From Flavobacterium sp. SUN052 (GTDB lineage Bacteria > Bacteroidota > Bacteroidia > Flavobacteriales > Flavobacteriaceae), in NCBI RefSeq assembly GCF_028867935.1, contig NZ_JAPQNS010000012.1, forward strand, positions 124,001 through 188,000: a stretch of DNA of 64,000 nt, written 5' to 3'. The translations under genes and the position numbers were made by a program. The notes beneath the pieces were generated by a model. It was not told the origin of the DNA. It saw only the letters and a program-made list of their open reading frames with translations, and did no database searches. This document shows, piece after piece, positions 55,444 to 63,449 of this stretch (its first letter is position 1; every line of letters begins with the position of its first letter).

Positions 55444-55971
55444 ATGAAAAAAGTCCTCCGAATTGTTGCTATTGTAGTTGCCGTATTGCTGGTAGCCTTC
55501 TTTGGCCTCCGCACATTTACAAAGTCAAAAAGCCCTGAAGCCGTTGTTGAAAATACGCACAACGGATTAAATGTAAAGGTCACTTATTGCCAGCCATCCA
55601 AGAAAGGGCGCGTTATTTTTGGCGAACTATTACCTTTTGGCAAAGTATGGCGGACCGGAGCCAATGAAGCCACCGTCATCAGCTTTGGTCAGGATGTAAG
55701 TATTGCCGGTAAGCCGTTGGCAAAAGGTGACTACTCCTTGTGGACTATCCCTGACCAGAATGGCTGGACCGCGATCTTCAATAAAGAAACGGGGCAATGG
55801 GGAACAATGTATGACGAAAAACAAGATGCGCTGCGAGTTCCAATCGTTTCGCGGAAGCATTCTCCTATGGCAGAGCAATTCACGATGACGTTTGCGCCAG
55901 ACAGTGCCGGAACCAACCTAATTCTGTTTTGGGATGAGACTGAGGCTGTTGTCCCAATCAGCAAACAGTAA
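55444..55971 (+). CDS. DUF2911 domain-containing protein
   Basis: A 175-residue protein with one N-terminal membrane anchor or signal (IVAIVVAVLLVAFFGLRTF). The DUF2911 core is clear: VTYCQPSKKGRVIFGELLPFG, VWRTGANEATVISFG, GDYSLWTIPD and ILFWDETEAVVPI. The family is common in Bacteroidota and faces the periplasm; its role is unknown. It lies 45 bases after uvrB and may be cotranscribed, ending at a perfect terminator. Confidence 0.9.
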   Translation: MKKVLRIVAIVVAVLLVAFFGLRTFTKSKSPEAVVENTHNGLNVKVTYCQPSKKGRVIFGELLPFGKVWRTGANEATVISFGQDVSIAGKPLAKGDYSLWTIPDQNGWTAIFNKETGQWGTMYDEKQDALRVPIVSRKHSPMAEQFTMTFAPDSAGTNLILFWDETEAVVPISKQ

Positions 55972-55998
55972 AATAACGTATTTTAGACTATTCATTTT

Positions 55999-56041
55999 AA
56001 ACCCGACTTATCCACAGTTCTCTTGTGGATAAGTCGGGTTT
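55999..56041. terminator. Bidirectional intrinsic terminator
   Basis: A perfect 18-base stem (55999-56016 / 56024-56041) with a seven-base loop, between the convergent DUF2911 and MDR genes. Confidence 0.95.
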
Positions 56042-56075
56042 ATGTGCAAAACTTATAATATATTCCTTGATAATA

Positions 56076-57089
56076 TTATTCAATGGCCAAAACAATTTTA
56101 CCGAACTGTTTTCCTGAGTCAATTTTGCGTAAGGCTTGTTCTGCGTCGGCTAACGCAAACACTTCATCAACAACGGGTTTTAGCTGGTGCTGATTGACAA
56201 AAGCGACCATGTTAGCAAATTCTAAATCGCTGCCCATTGTGGTACCGAAGATGTTTAGTTGCTTAAAAAATACCTTTGATGGCACCACATTAGTGATGTT
56301 ACCGGTAGTACCTCCAAACACAGCTATTCTCCCCCCAGGCGCAGATGTATCCATCAGTTTAGCAAAGTCTGGACCTGATGCGCTATCGATAGTCACGTCG
56401 AAATAACCGACTTTACCCCCTCCCGTTGCTTTCATTAAGTTTCGATGCCAATCTGGGTCTTTGTAATTGACACCGCCTTTAGCCCCAAGCGCAACGGCCC
56501 GCTCAATCTTGTCCTCGGAACCAGATGTTACCCAGACCTCGGCTCCAGCTGCCACCGCAAACTGTAGCGCAAACAAAGCGGCTCCCCCACCAATACCCGT
56601 GATAAGCACTTTTTCACCAGGTTTTAAAGCAGCTTTAGTCATTAATGCACGCCATGCAGTAAGGCCAACCAGAGGCACGGCGGCCGCTTCAATAAATGAC
56701 AAGTGAGCTGGTTTGGCATACACATACTTCGCCGGAATAGCAATGTATTCGGCAAAAGTACCGTCGTCGGGCATCCCCAGAATCCTGAATGAGGGTTGGT
56801 AAAACCGTGGATCTTCGCCCCAATCTAAGCCCGGATTAATAATGACTTCCTGGCCAATTAACGTTGCGTCAACTGATTCGCCCACGGTTTCAACAACACC
56901 GGCACCATCCGAACCAAGTACCACAGGCACAGCGATACCAGGATATAAACCTTTTTGTACAAATACATCGCGGTGATTCAGAGCAGCCGCTTTCAGTTTA
57001 ATGAGTACATCTCCGGAACCAGCAACAGGTTGATCAACATCGGTCAGCGCAACAGGTTGATGCAGTTCAGTTAAGCGTATTGCTTTCAT
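56076..57089 (-). CDS. MDR-family NAD(P)H oxidoreductase (zinc-alcohol dehydrogenase/quinone reductase-like)
   Basis: A 337-residue medium-chain dehydrogenase/reductase. The GroES-like N-terminus has LNHRDVFVQKGLYPG and VLGSDGAGVVETVG; the cofactor fold has ITGIGGGAALFALQFAVAAGA. The structural zinc-binding cysteine cluster is absent, as in quinone oxidoreductases. It probably reduces quinones or alkenals with NADPH. I chose ATG 57089, at the family start MKAIRL; the frame is open to a TTG at 57122. Confidence 0.88.
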   Translation of the reverse strand: MKAIRLTELHQPVALTDVDQPVAGSGDVLIKLKAAALNHRDVFVQKGLYPGIAVPVVLGSDGAGVVETVGESVDATLIGQEVIINPGLDWGEDPRFYQPSFRILGMPDDGTFAEYIAIPAKYVYAKPAHLSFIEAAAVPLVGLTAWRALMTKAALKPGEKVLITGIGGGAALFALQFAVAAGAEVWVTSGSEDKIERAVALGAKGGVNYKDPDWHRNLMKATGGGKVGYFDVTIDSASGPDFAKLMDTSAPGGRIAVFGGTTGNITNVVPSKVFFKQLNIFGTTMGSDLEFANMVAFVNQHQLKPVVDEVFALADAEQALRKIDSGKQFGKIVLAIE

Positions 57090-57235
57090 AGAATAGTCTT
57101 CGTAGGTTTTGTGTACGTGCAAATTACAACGGCTTCCGTCGTTATTAACGGACTAACGGTTCAATTCTCTGATAGATGAATTAATCTACTGAGGTTAAGC
57201 GTTGTCTAAGCTATAAAAACAGCGTACCCCCAATC

Positions 57236-57856
57236 ATGAAAAAAAACCTTGGTCTGGCACTTTTTGCTTGTATGTTCATTGCCTCGCTGGCTATTCAGGC
57301 CCAGACCCCTGCTGCCAAAGGTTATGCCGTTGGCGACGCCGTTGCTGAGTTTCAGGTTCGGAATATCGACAATCAATTTGTGAATCTGACCAACTACACC
57401 AACCAGAAAGGTGTAGTAGTGGTTTTTATGGCAAACCATTGTCCGTTTTCCAAAGCCTACGAAGACCGATTGATGGCTATTCATAACAAGTTTGCCACTC
57501 AGGGTTACCCAGTTTTGGCTGTGCAGACCTCCGACGTAACTATTTACCCCGAAGATGCATATGAAGTAGTGCAAAGCCGCTCGCGGGATCGGGGATTTCC
57601 ATTCCCTTATACCATCGACGAAAGCCAGTCGGTAGCGCGCGCCTTTGGAGCAATTCGTACCCCCCAGGTATTTGTGTTGACCCGCACTGGCGGAAAATTC
57701 GTGGTGCAGTACATGGGTGCTATCGACGACAATCCGCAGGATGCTGCCGGCGTACAGAAACATTATTTAGACGATGCTCTTGTTAGTCTCACAACAGGAC
57801 GGGCTATCCTCACCAGCACCACTCGGCCAATTGGTTGCGCCGTGAAATGGAAATAG
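57236..57856 (+). CDS. Exported thioredoxin-fold (redoxin/AhpC-TSA-like) protein
   Basis: A 206-residue protein with a signal peptide ending at AIQAQ (about residue 22). The thioredoxin fold is seen in VVVVFMANHCPFSKAYEDRL, where a single cysteine (CPFS) replaces the usual CxxC, and in IRTPQVFVL (cis-Pro). A conserved C-terminal cysteine lies in IGCAVKWK, which could be the resolving partner. It may be a thiol-disulfide or peroxide-type enzyme of the periplasm. It is 21 bases inside the open frame of the next gene, which has a later true start. Confidence 0.85.
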   Translation: MKKNLGLALFACMFIASLAIQAQTPAAKGYAVGDAVAEFQVRNIDNQFVNLTNYTNQKGVVVVFMANHCPFSKAYEDRLMAIHNKFATQGYPVLAVQTSDVTIYPEDAYEVVQSRSRDRGFPFPYTIDESQSVARAFGAIRTPQVFVLTRTGGKFVVQYMGAIDDNPQDAAGVQKHYLDDALVSLTTGRAILTSTTRPIGCAVKWK

Positions 57857-57906
57857 TGGCATCTGATTTGCAAACGTTCATGACAGTATCAAACTACACA
57901 ACAATT

Positions 57907-58467
57907 ATGAAACGGATTACCCTTGTCATGAAGCAGATTAAAAATGTAGCCGGTATCACCATGATGGTGGCCTCATTGGCCCTATTGCAGGCCTGCGGTT
58001 CTGACAACAAGAACGAGTCGCGCACCGAAGATGCATTGGAAAACACTGGTGACGCCATGAAAGCCGACGCTAAGGATGCTACTGCCGAAGCTCGTGAGGA
58101 CCTTGATCAAGCTGGCGACAAAGCCGAAGCTAAAGCAGACGAAGCCGCTGCCGATTTCAAGCGTGAACGCGATCAGGCGGTTGCCAATTTGAGAGAAGAA
58201 CGCGATAAATTAGACGTTAAGCTGGATAAAATGCGGGCTGACATTAAAGCACAGGGCAACAAAGTGAAGGCTGAAAGCCGTGAGCAACTGGCAGAGATGG
58301 AAGAAAAACGCAAAGAGCTGGGCAACGATATTGACAAAGCACAGAACGCTTCGGCGGCTGCCTGGCAAGATATTAAAGCAGGATTCAAGAAAGCGGGACG
58401 GAACATTGGTGATGCTTTCGATAAGGCTGAAGACAAAGTCGATCCTGACGGTAAAGACGATCAATAA
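57907..58467 (+). CDS. Helical lipoprotein with coiled-coil region
   Basis: A 186-residue lipoprotein. The lipobox LLQAC puts the lipidated Cys near residue 29 from this start (ATG 57928 is also possible). The mature part is very rich in Ala, Lys, Asp and Glu with long heptad-like helices (EAREDLDQAGDKAEAKADEA, then REERDKLDVKLDKMRADIKA). It resembles the apolipoprotein/YtxH-like stress-associated helical proteins. It likely lies at a membrane surface. Its role is unknown. Confidence 0.75.
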   Translation: MKRITLVMKQIKNVAGITMMVASLALLQACGSDNKNESRTEDALENTGDAMKADAKDATAEAREDLDQAGDKAEAKADEAAADFKRERDQAVANLREERDKLDVKLDKMRADIKAQGNKVKAESREQLAEMEEKRKELGNDIDKAQNASAAAWQDIKAGFKKAGRNIGDAFDKAEDKVDPDGKDDQ

Positions 58468-58487
58468 CTCATTTAGTGGTGGTTTTC

Positions 58488-58522
58488 AAACGCCGGTTTG
58501 CTTTGCGAGCCGGCGTTTTTTT
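58488..58522 (+). terminator. Intrinsic terminator after the lipoprotein gene
   Basis: AAACGCCGG (58488-58496) / CCGGCGTTT (58510-58518) with a 13-base loop, followed by four more T. Confidence 0.85.
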
Positions 58523-58741
58523 ACAAATTCGGCTGTAGAAAAGAAACCACAGTACTGTAGAAAGCTTGTCAAACAAACTGCCTGTTCTTCAGCAGCTACA
58601 ATAAATTCGATTGAAAAAGACACATTTTTTTACTGCTTCATAGACTGTGGCTAACAGGCTATCTGCCGAGCTCAAAAGATGGCCCATTAAACATTTTAGT
58701 GTGAACAGTTCGTTTGATAAACACTGGTTTATTTTCAAAGT

Positions 58742-59431
58742 ATGTCTGTTGTAACAGTTACAGTTCTGCATTATCGCCCTGAAGCTCGTTTCCGGGCGTT
58801 TGCCAACATGGGTCGGGCACTAATGACACCCTTTGTAGCAGCAGGACTGACGTTCCAGAAGCTCTTAGGTAGTGGTCATAACTTCGGCTTGCTTCCTAAT
58901 TTCTCCACGTATGTTTTTTTGGGCGTTTGGGATACCGAAATACAGGCAAATCAATTTCTAACGTCTCCTGACTTCAGCGTAATAACGAAAGGCACCGATA
59001 CCGTTCGTACACTGTATCTCGAACCTTACCAGTCTCATGGTCTTTGGGATGGTATTGATCCATTCGGTCAAACCATTACGTCGGTCAAAAACGAAACAGC
59101 GAAGGCAGACAGACCAATTGCCGTGTTGACCCGCGCAACGATCCGTTCGGGCGCATTACTTGATTTTTGGCGACACGTACCGGCAGCCCGGCAAAAGTTA
59201 ACCGAGCATAAAGACAATCTGCTATTTGCCATCGGAGTAGGCGAAAAACCCATTGTGCAACAATGCACCATCAGCGTTTGGCGTAGTCGGGAAGCAGTGG
59301 AGCAGTTCGCCTACCGACAGAGCGGTCACAAAGAAGTAGTTCGCCAGTCGCGTGACCGCCATTGGTTTAACGAAGAGTTATTCGCTCGTTTTGCGGTAAT
59401 TAAGGCAGAAGGCTTTGGTTTCCTCTTGTAA
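58742..59431 (+). CDS. Spheroidene monooxygenase (CrtA)-like protein
   Basis: A 229-residue protein of the CrtA family, which in phototrophs adds keto groups to carotenoids. FANMGRALMTPFVAAGLTFQKLLGSG and the C-terminal RHWFNEELFARFAV block match the family; HRRFAN-like aromatic residues in between fit a ferredoxin-like dimeric barrel. Heme has been proposed as cofactor. No carotenoid genes are nearby, so a carotenoid role here is inference, although pigmented Cytophagales are common. It is followed after 52 bases by the PpiD-like gene. Confidence 0.75.
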   Translation: MSVVTVTVLHYRPEARFRAFANMGRALMTPFVAAGLTFQKLLGSGHNFGLLPNFSTYVFLGVWDTEIQANQFLTSPDFSVITKGTDTVRTLYLEPYQSHGLWDGIDPFGQTITSVKNETAKADRPIAVLTRATIRSGALLDFWRHVPAARQKLTEHKDNLLFAIGVGEKPIVQQCTISVWRSREAVEQFAYRQSGHKEVVRQSRDRHWFNEELFARFAVIKAEGFGFLL

Positions 59432-59483
59432 TCCAACGGGAAAAATTGTTATTTTGCGGGTCAAAATTTCGTGTATACAGGAC

Positions 59484-61586
59484 ATGGCATTAATTACTAA
59501 GATTCGAGAACGATCTGGATTGACAGTGGGCATTATTGCAGTTAGCTTAATACTGTTCATTGTAGGAGGGGATTTGCTGGGAGGACAGAGCACGCTCTTC
59601 GGTGGAAATAATCAGAAGGTCGGCGAAATTGCCGGTCAAGATATTGAGTATCAAGATTTCAACCTCAAGGTTGACGAACTCCGCGCTCAGTTTGAGCAGC
59701 AGGCAGGTCGTGCTCCTGGTGAGGAAGACATGACTCAGATTCGGGAGCAAGCCTGGAATCAGTTCCTGTTCGATATAGCTTACCAGAAAGAGTTTGATAA
59801 GTTGGGTCTGAAAGTGTCGCCTGAAGAATTGGTCGACATGGTACAGGGAAGTAACATCAGCCCACAGGTTCGTCAGGCATTTACAAATCCCCAAACGGGC
59901 GTTTTCGATAAAAATCAGATTATAAATTACCTAAAAGGGTTGCGCAACCTGCCACCGCAGCAGCAGGCAGCCTGGGCTAATTTTGAAAAAAATCTGAGCC
60001 AGGACCGGATGCGTGAGAAATACGAGAACATGCTTCGTGTTTCGGTATTCGCTACCTCGGCCGAAGCTCAGAAAGAATACCAGGCGCAAAACAGCAAGGC
60101 CGATGTGAAGTTCCTCTTCGTACCTTACTACGCCATCAACGATACCACGGTGAAAGTATCAGACTCGCAACTGAGCGACTATCTGAGCAAGCACAAAGAC
60201 GAATATCCTGGTGCCGACACTCGTTCGCTCCAGTACGTAACCTTCTCGGTTGCTCCTTCGAAAGAAGATAGTGCATCGCTCTATGCCGAGATTAAAACAT
60301 TGGCTCGTGGCCTTGGTGCCGCCCAAAGCGACTCTTCGTTTGCTCAAATCAATAGCGATGTTCGGGTTCCTTTGTATATGACTCTTGGCGAAATGCCAGA
60401 GCAGTTGCAGCAATCGGTTAGCACATTCTCTCCGGGCGGTATTTACGGTCCCTTCCGTGAAGGCAACACGTATTTCATCTACAAGTACGGCGGCACCAAG
60501 CGCGATACTAGCTTTACCGTTCGTGCCAGCCACATTCTTATCCGGAGCGGTGCTGACTCATTGCAGGCTGAGCAGAAAGCTAACGATCTGTTGAAGCAAA
60601 TTCAGGGTGGTGCCAGTTTCGAGGCTTTGGCGCAGGCCAACAGTGCTGATGGCTCAGCTCAAAATGGTGGCGACCTGGGTTATTTCAAGAATAACGGACA
60701 GATGGTGAAGCCTTTCGAGAAAGCTGTATTTGATTTCAATGGCGAAGGTCTGATTCCCCGCGTTGTTAAAACGGACTTTGGCTACCACATTATCAAAATC
60801 ACCGAGCCAAAAACAAACCTGCTGTATCGTATTGCCGGTATTGGCAAAGCTATTACACCAAGTCAGGTAACTCGCGACGAAGCCCTCCGCAAAGCCGATC
60901 AGTTTGCTTCAGAAGCCCGCACAAAAGCAGAATTTGAGGCAAAAGTGAAAGAAGACAAGTCGATGGTGATGGCAACGGCGGAACGTATTCCTGAAGGAGC
61001 CAACAACATCAATGCTCTCACCGAAGCCCGCCAACTAGTTCGCTGGGCCTTTGATGACAAGCAGAGTGTTGGCGATGTATCGGAACCATTCGAAGTAGGC
61101 GACCAGTATGTGGTGGCCGTGTTGACTGGTAAAACGGAGAAAGACAATGTAAAGGCGGAAGACTACAAACAGGAGTTAACTGCCAAAGTACGTAATGACC
61201 TGAAAGCAGAGCAGATTATTGCGAAATTGGGCAGCGCTAGTGGCTCTTTAGAAGCTATTGCTCAGAAATACGGTGCCGGTGCTTTGGTTGAAACCGCAAC
61301 CGACATCAACCTGGCAACGGGCTTCCTTCGCAGCGCCGGTGTTGACCCCACTGCATTAGGTACAGCCTTTGGATTAAAGCCCGGCAAACGCTCGAAACCA
61401 TTCGCGGGCGAAGCAGGAGTCCTCATTATGGAAACGACCAAATTGACTCCCGCCGGAACTGTTGCTGACTATGCTCAGTACAAGAACTTAATCCAGCAGA
61501 ACACGGCCTCGCGCACCAGTTTCTACATTAATGAGGCCATTAAAGAGGCTTCTAAGGTAGAAGATCGTCGGGCGAAGTTCTTTTAA
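59484..61586 (+). CDS. PpiD/SurA-type peptidyl-prolyl isomerase, inner-membrane anchored
   Basis: A 700-residue protein: one N-terminal membrane helix (about residues 13-33, LTVGIIAVSLILFIVGGDLL), a SurA_N/PpiD-like helical chaperone domain (about 45-240), then a parvulin rotamase domain (about 345-450: VRASHILIRSG, GASFEALAQANSAD, GGDLGYFKNNGQMVKPFEKAVF, VKTDFGYHIIKI). It helps fold exported proteins. I chose ATG 59484; the open frame extends back into the CrtA-like gene. A TATTTTG element 28 bases upstream may be its promoter. Confidence 0.93.
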   Translation: MALITKIRERSGLTVGIIAVSLILFIVGGDLLGGQSTLFGGNNQKVGEIAGQDIEYQDFNLKVDELRAQFEQQAGRAPGEEDMTQIREQAWNQFLFDIAYQKEFDKLGLKVSPEELVDMVQGSNISPQVRQAFTNPQTGVFDKNQIINYLKGLRNLPPQQQAAWANFEKNLSQDRMREKYENMLRVSVFATSAEAQKEYQAQNSKADVKFLFVPYYAINDTTVKVSDSQLSDYLSKHKDEYPGADTRSLQYVTFSVAPSKEDSASLYAEIKTLARGLGAAQSDSSFAQINSDVRVPLYMTLGEMPEQLQQSVSTFSPGGIYGPFREGNTYFIYKYGGTKRDTSFTVRASHILIRSGADSLQAEQKANDLLKQIQGGASFEALAQANSADGSAQNGGDLGYFKNNGQMVKPFEKAVFDFNGEGLIPRVVKTDFGYHIIKITEPKTNLLYRIAGIGKAITPSQVTRDEALRKADQFASEARTKAEFEAKVKEDKSMVMATAERIPEGANNINALTEARQLVRWAFDDKQSVGDVSEPFEVGDQYVVAVLTGKTEKDNVKAEDYKQELTAKVRNDLKAEQIIAKLGSASGSLEAIAQKYGAGALVETATDINLATGFLRSAGVDPTALGTAFGLKPGKRSKPFAGEAGVLIMETTKLTPAGTVADYAQYKNLIQQNTASRTSFYINEAIKEASKVEDRRAKFF

Positions 61587-61610
61587 CAGTACGCACTACC
61601 AAGAAGCGAA

Positions 61611-61647
61611 AGCGCCCCTCATCAGCAATGGTGTTGGGGCGTTTTTG
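61611..61647. terminator. Intrinsic terminator between ppiD-like and rdgB
   Basis: CGCCCC (61614-61619) / GGGGCG (61637-61642) with further pairing in the loop and a run of five T. It lies between convergent genes. Confidence 0.7.
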
Positions 61648-61658
61648 TTACAGAGCTT

Positions 61659-62228
61659 CTACGTCAGAAACTCTACTAACGCCCGCACTGCTTTGGCCCG
61701 GTGACTCATGCTGTTCTTTATTTCCATACTTAATTCTCCGAACGTCTGATCATAGCCTTCGGGAATAAAGATCGGATCATAACCAAAGCCCTCTGCGCCA
61801 TGGATTTCCGTGGCAATCCGGCCTTCAACAATGCCCTCGAATTGATGTTCGTTGCCGTTTTGGATCAGGGTAATAACCGAACGAAAACGGGCTCGGCGAT
61901 CCGTAACGCCGTCCAGCTTGGAGAGCAAAAAAGCCATGTTTTTGGCGTGATCGCGACTACCGGAATAGTAGGCCGTATCAACACCGGGTTCACCGTTGAG
62001 CGCATCGACCTCCAGGCCAGAGTCGTCGGCAAAACAATCAATCTCGAAATGATCAGTGACGTAACGGGCTTTCTGGCGTGAGTTGCCGGGGATTGTACCC
62101 GTCGTTTCGGGCAGCTCATCCATACAACCGATTTCGGCTAGAGTTAGAATCTCAAACGCCCCACCCAACGAGAAAGCGACTTCTTTGATCTTGTGGGCAT
62201 TATTAGTAGCAAAGCAAAGTTGTTTCAT
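61659..62228 (-). CDS. rdgB: XTP/dITP pyrophosphatase (RdgB/HAM1 family)
   Basis: Removes non-canonical purine nucleoside triphosphates. LCFATNNAHKIKEV is the phosphate-binding start; CFADDSGLEVDALNGEPGVDTAYYSG, with the metal-binding Asp, and EGFGYDPIFIP and MSHRAKAVRAL are family signatures. It has 189 residues. I chose ATG 62228; the frame is open upstream, but those codons lie in a terminator. This start is only five bases after the terminator T run. Confidence 0.95.
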   Translation of the reverse strand: MKQLCFATNNAHKIKEVAFSLGGAFEILTLAEIGCMDELPETTGTIPGNSRQKARYVTDHFEIDCFADDSGLEVDALNGEPGVDTAYYSGSRDHAKNMAFLLSKLDGVTDRRARFRSVITLIQNGNEHQFEGIVEGRIATEIHGAEGFGYDPIFIPEGYDQTFGELSMEIKNSMSHRAKAVRALVEFLT

Positions 62229-62233
62229 AATGC

Positions 62234-62267
62234 AAAAAAAAGCCGTTCGGCAATAAGACGAACGGCT
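62234..62267 (-). terminator. Intrinsic terminator of FKBP gene, directly before rdgB start
   Basis: A 9-base stem AGCCGTTCG (62241-62249) / CGAACGGCT (62259-62267). On the minus strand it is followed by a run of T ending at 62234, five bases before the rdgB ATG. Confidence 0.85.
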
Positions 62268-62289
62268 AGACATAATATTTTGTGATTTG

Positions 62290-63231
62290 CTATTTCACAC
62301 TCGTTATGGTGACATCAAAAGCCAGAGGTGAATATGGAGGCACAGTGTACACGCCACTTGAGTTTCGGCTACCAGCTATTCCATAACCAAGGGCTGACGG
62401 AAAAATAATGGTCGCTTTCTCACCTTGCTTAAGCTTTGAAAGGCCTTGGTCAAAACCAGGCACAACACTATTTGCTCCTATTTGAGCTGATATTGGCGAG
62501 GCCCCTGAATCAAAGACTTTACCATTCAGAAAATAGCCTTTGTAGGTCGCCGTAACTGTTTTACCGGTAGTGATCTGCACCGAATCGGGTTGCGCTTGTG
62601 TCACGATCACCCGCACACCTGTGGTCTCTGAAAAAGTTGGCGTCAGCTTGCCAGCCGCCAAAAATTCCTGAATCTGCTGTTCTTCAGTTCGCACATTTAC
62701 TACCGTAACGTCGTACCGAACAGGTGAATACTGTGGTAACAACAACGTACCTGCCCGACCACTATTCAGATAGGAGGGAATCAGCAGGGTAGCGCTTTCG
62801 CCTTTCCGCAAACCAACTCGTTCTGTTCCGCTTTTTACAGCTCCAGAATTAACGATACCGTCGTATAGGCCCGCTGCCATGTTCAAATACACTCCCCTAG
62901 TAAAAATAAGGGGCACGTTAGCCGCAATATCAGTGCTGTCAACAATGAGGTTATCGAATAACCTACGGAGAACATAATGATACTTGACCTCATCGCCAAC
63001 GTTAGCAGCCTGCCCGGTTGGGTTAGCTTTTGTAATTATGTACGACGTGCCATTATCGGTTGTTTGAACTTGGCCAGTAAGGTTATTCGTCGCGATATAC
63101 TGCGCAATCTCGGCCTCATTCTCACGCCTTTTACGGTCCGTGAGCGCTTCACCCGGCTGGGTGCAGCTACCAAGGCCGACTAGAGCAAGGCAACCAATCA
63201 AAAACCAATTTTTTAGTGATACTCGATTCAT
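62290..63231 (-). CDS. FKBP-type peptidyl-prolyl isomerase lipoprotein, two-domain
   Basis: A 313-residue lipoprotein (lipobox LGSC near residue 23) with two FKBP-like modules. The first (about 75-180) is degenerate; the second (about 215-313) has VTATYKGYFLNGKVFDSGAS, VVPGFDQGLSKLKQGEKATIIFPSALGYG and YSPLAFDVTITSV, close to canonical FKBP. It resembles GldI-type lipoproteins of gliding Bacteroidota, but no other gliding genes are in view. It likely folds or stabilises exported proteins in the periplasm. Confidence 0.88.
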   Translation of the reverse strand: MNRVSLKNWFLIGCLALVGLGSCTQPGEALTDRKRRENEAEIAQYIATNNLTGQVQTTDNGTSYIITKANPTGQAANVGDEVKYHYVLRRLFDNLIVDSTDIAANVPLIFTRGVYLNMAAGLYDGIVNSGAVKSGTERVGLRKGESATLLIPSYLNSGRAGTLLLPQYSPVRYDVTVVNVRTEEQQIQEFLAAGKLTPTFSETTGVRVIVTQAQPDSVQITTGKTVTATYKGYFLNGKVFDSGASPISAQIGANSVVPGFDQGLSKLKQGEKATIIFPSALGYGIAGSRNSSGVYTVPPYSPLAFDVTITSVK

Positions 63232-63297
63232 GCTACGATTGATACATGCCGTATTGGCATTGAGAAAACGCGATTCTGTACTTGTCCTAAATACAAC

Positions 63298-63331
63298 AAA
63301 CCTGTAAGGCTTTTAGAAACCTTGCAGGTTT
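63298..63331 (-). terminator. Hairpin between the two FKBP genes
   Basis: AAACCTGTAAGG (63298-63309) / CCTTGCAGGTTT (63320-63331) with one G-U pair and a ten-base loop. A second hairpin lies closer to the FKBP stop. Confidence 0.65.
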
Positions 63332-63412
63332 TTAAACAACGCGATTTTACACGATTTGGTGTCCAGAGCGCGTTGGGACGAGCGTGTTAAAAAAGCTTAA
63401 CAGCCCAAAATA

Positions 63413-63442
63413 CGTGTGGCACCCAAGAAAGAGTGCCACACG
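63413..63442 (-). terminator. Hairpin directly after the right-edge FKBP gene
   Basis: A perfect 10-base stem CGTGTGGCAC (63413-63422) / GTGCCACACG (63433-63442), eight bases past the stop codon. Confidence 0.7.
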
Positions 63443-63449
63443 AGAAATT

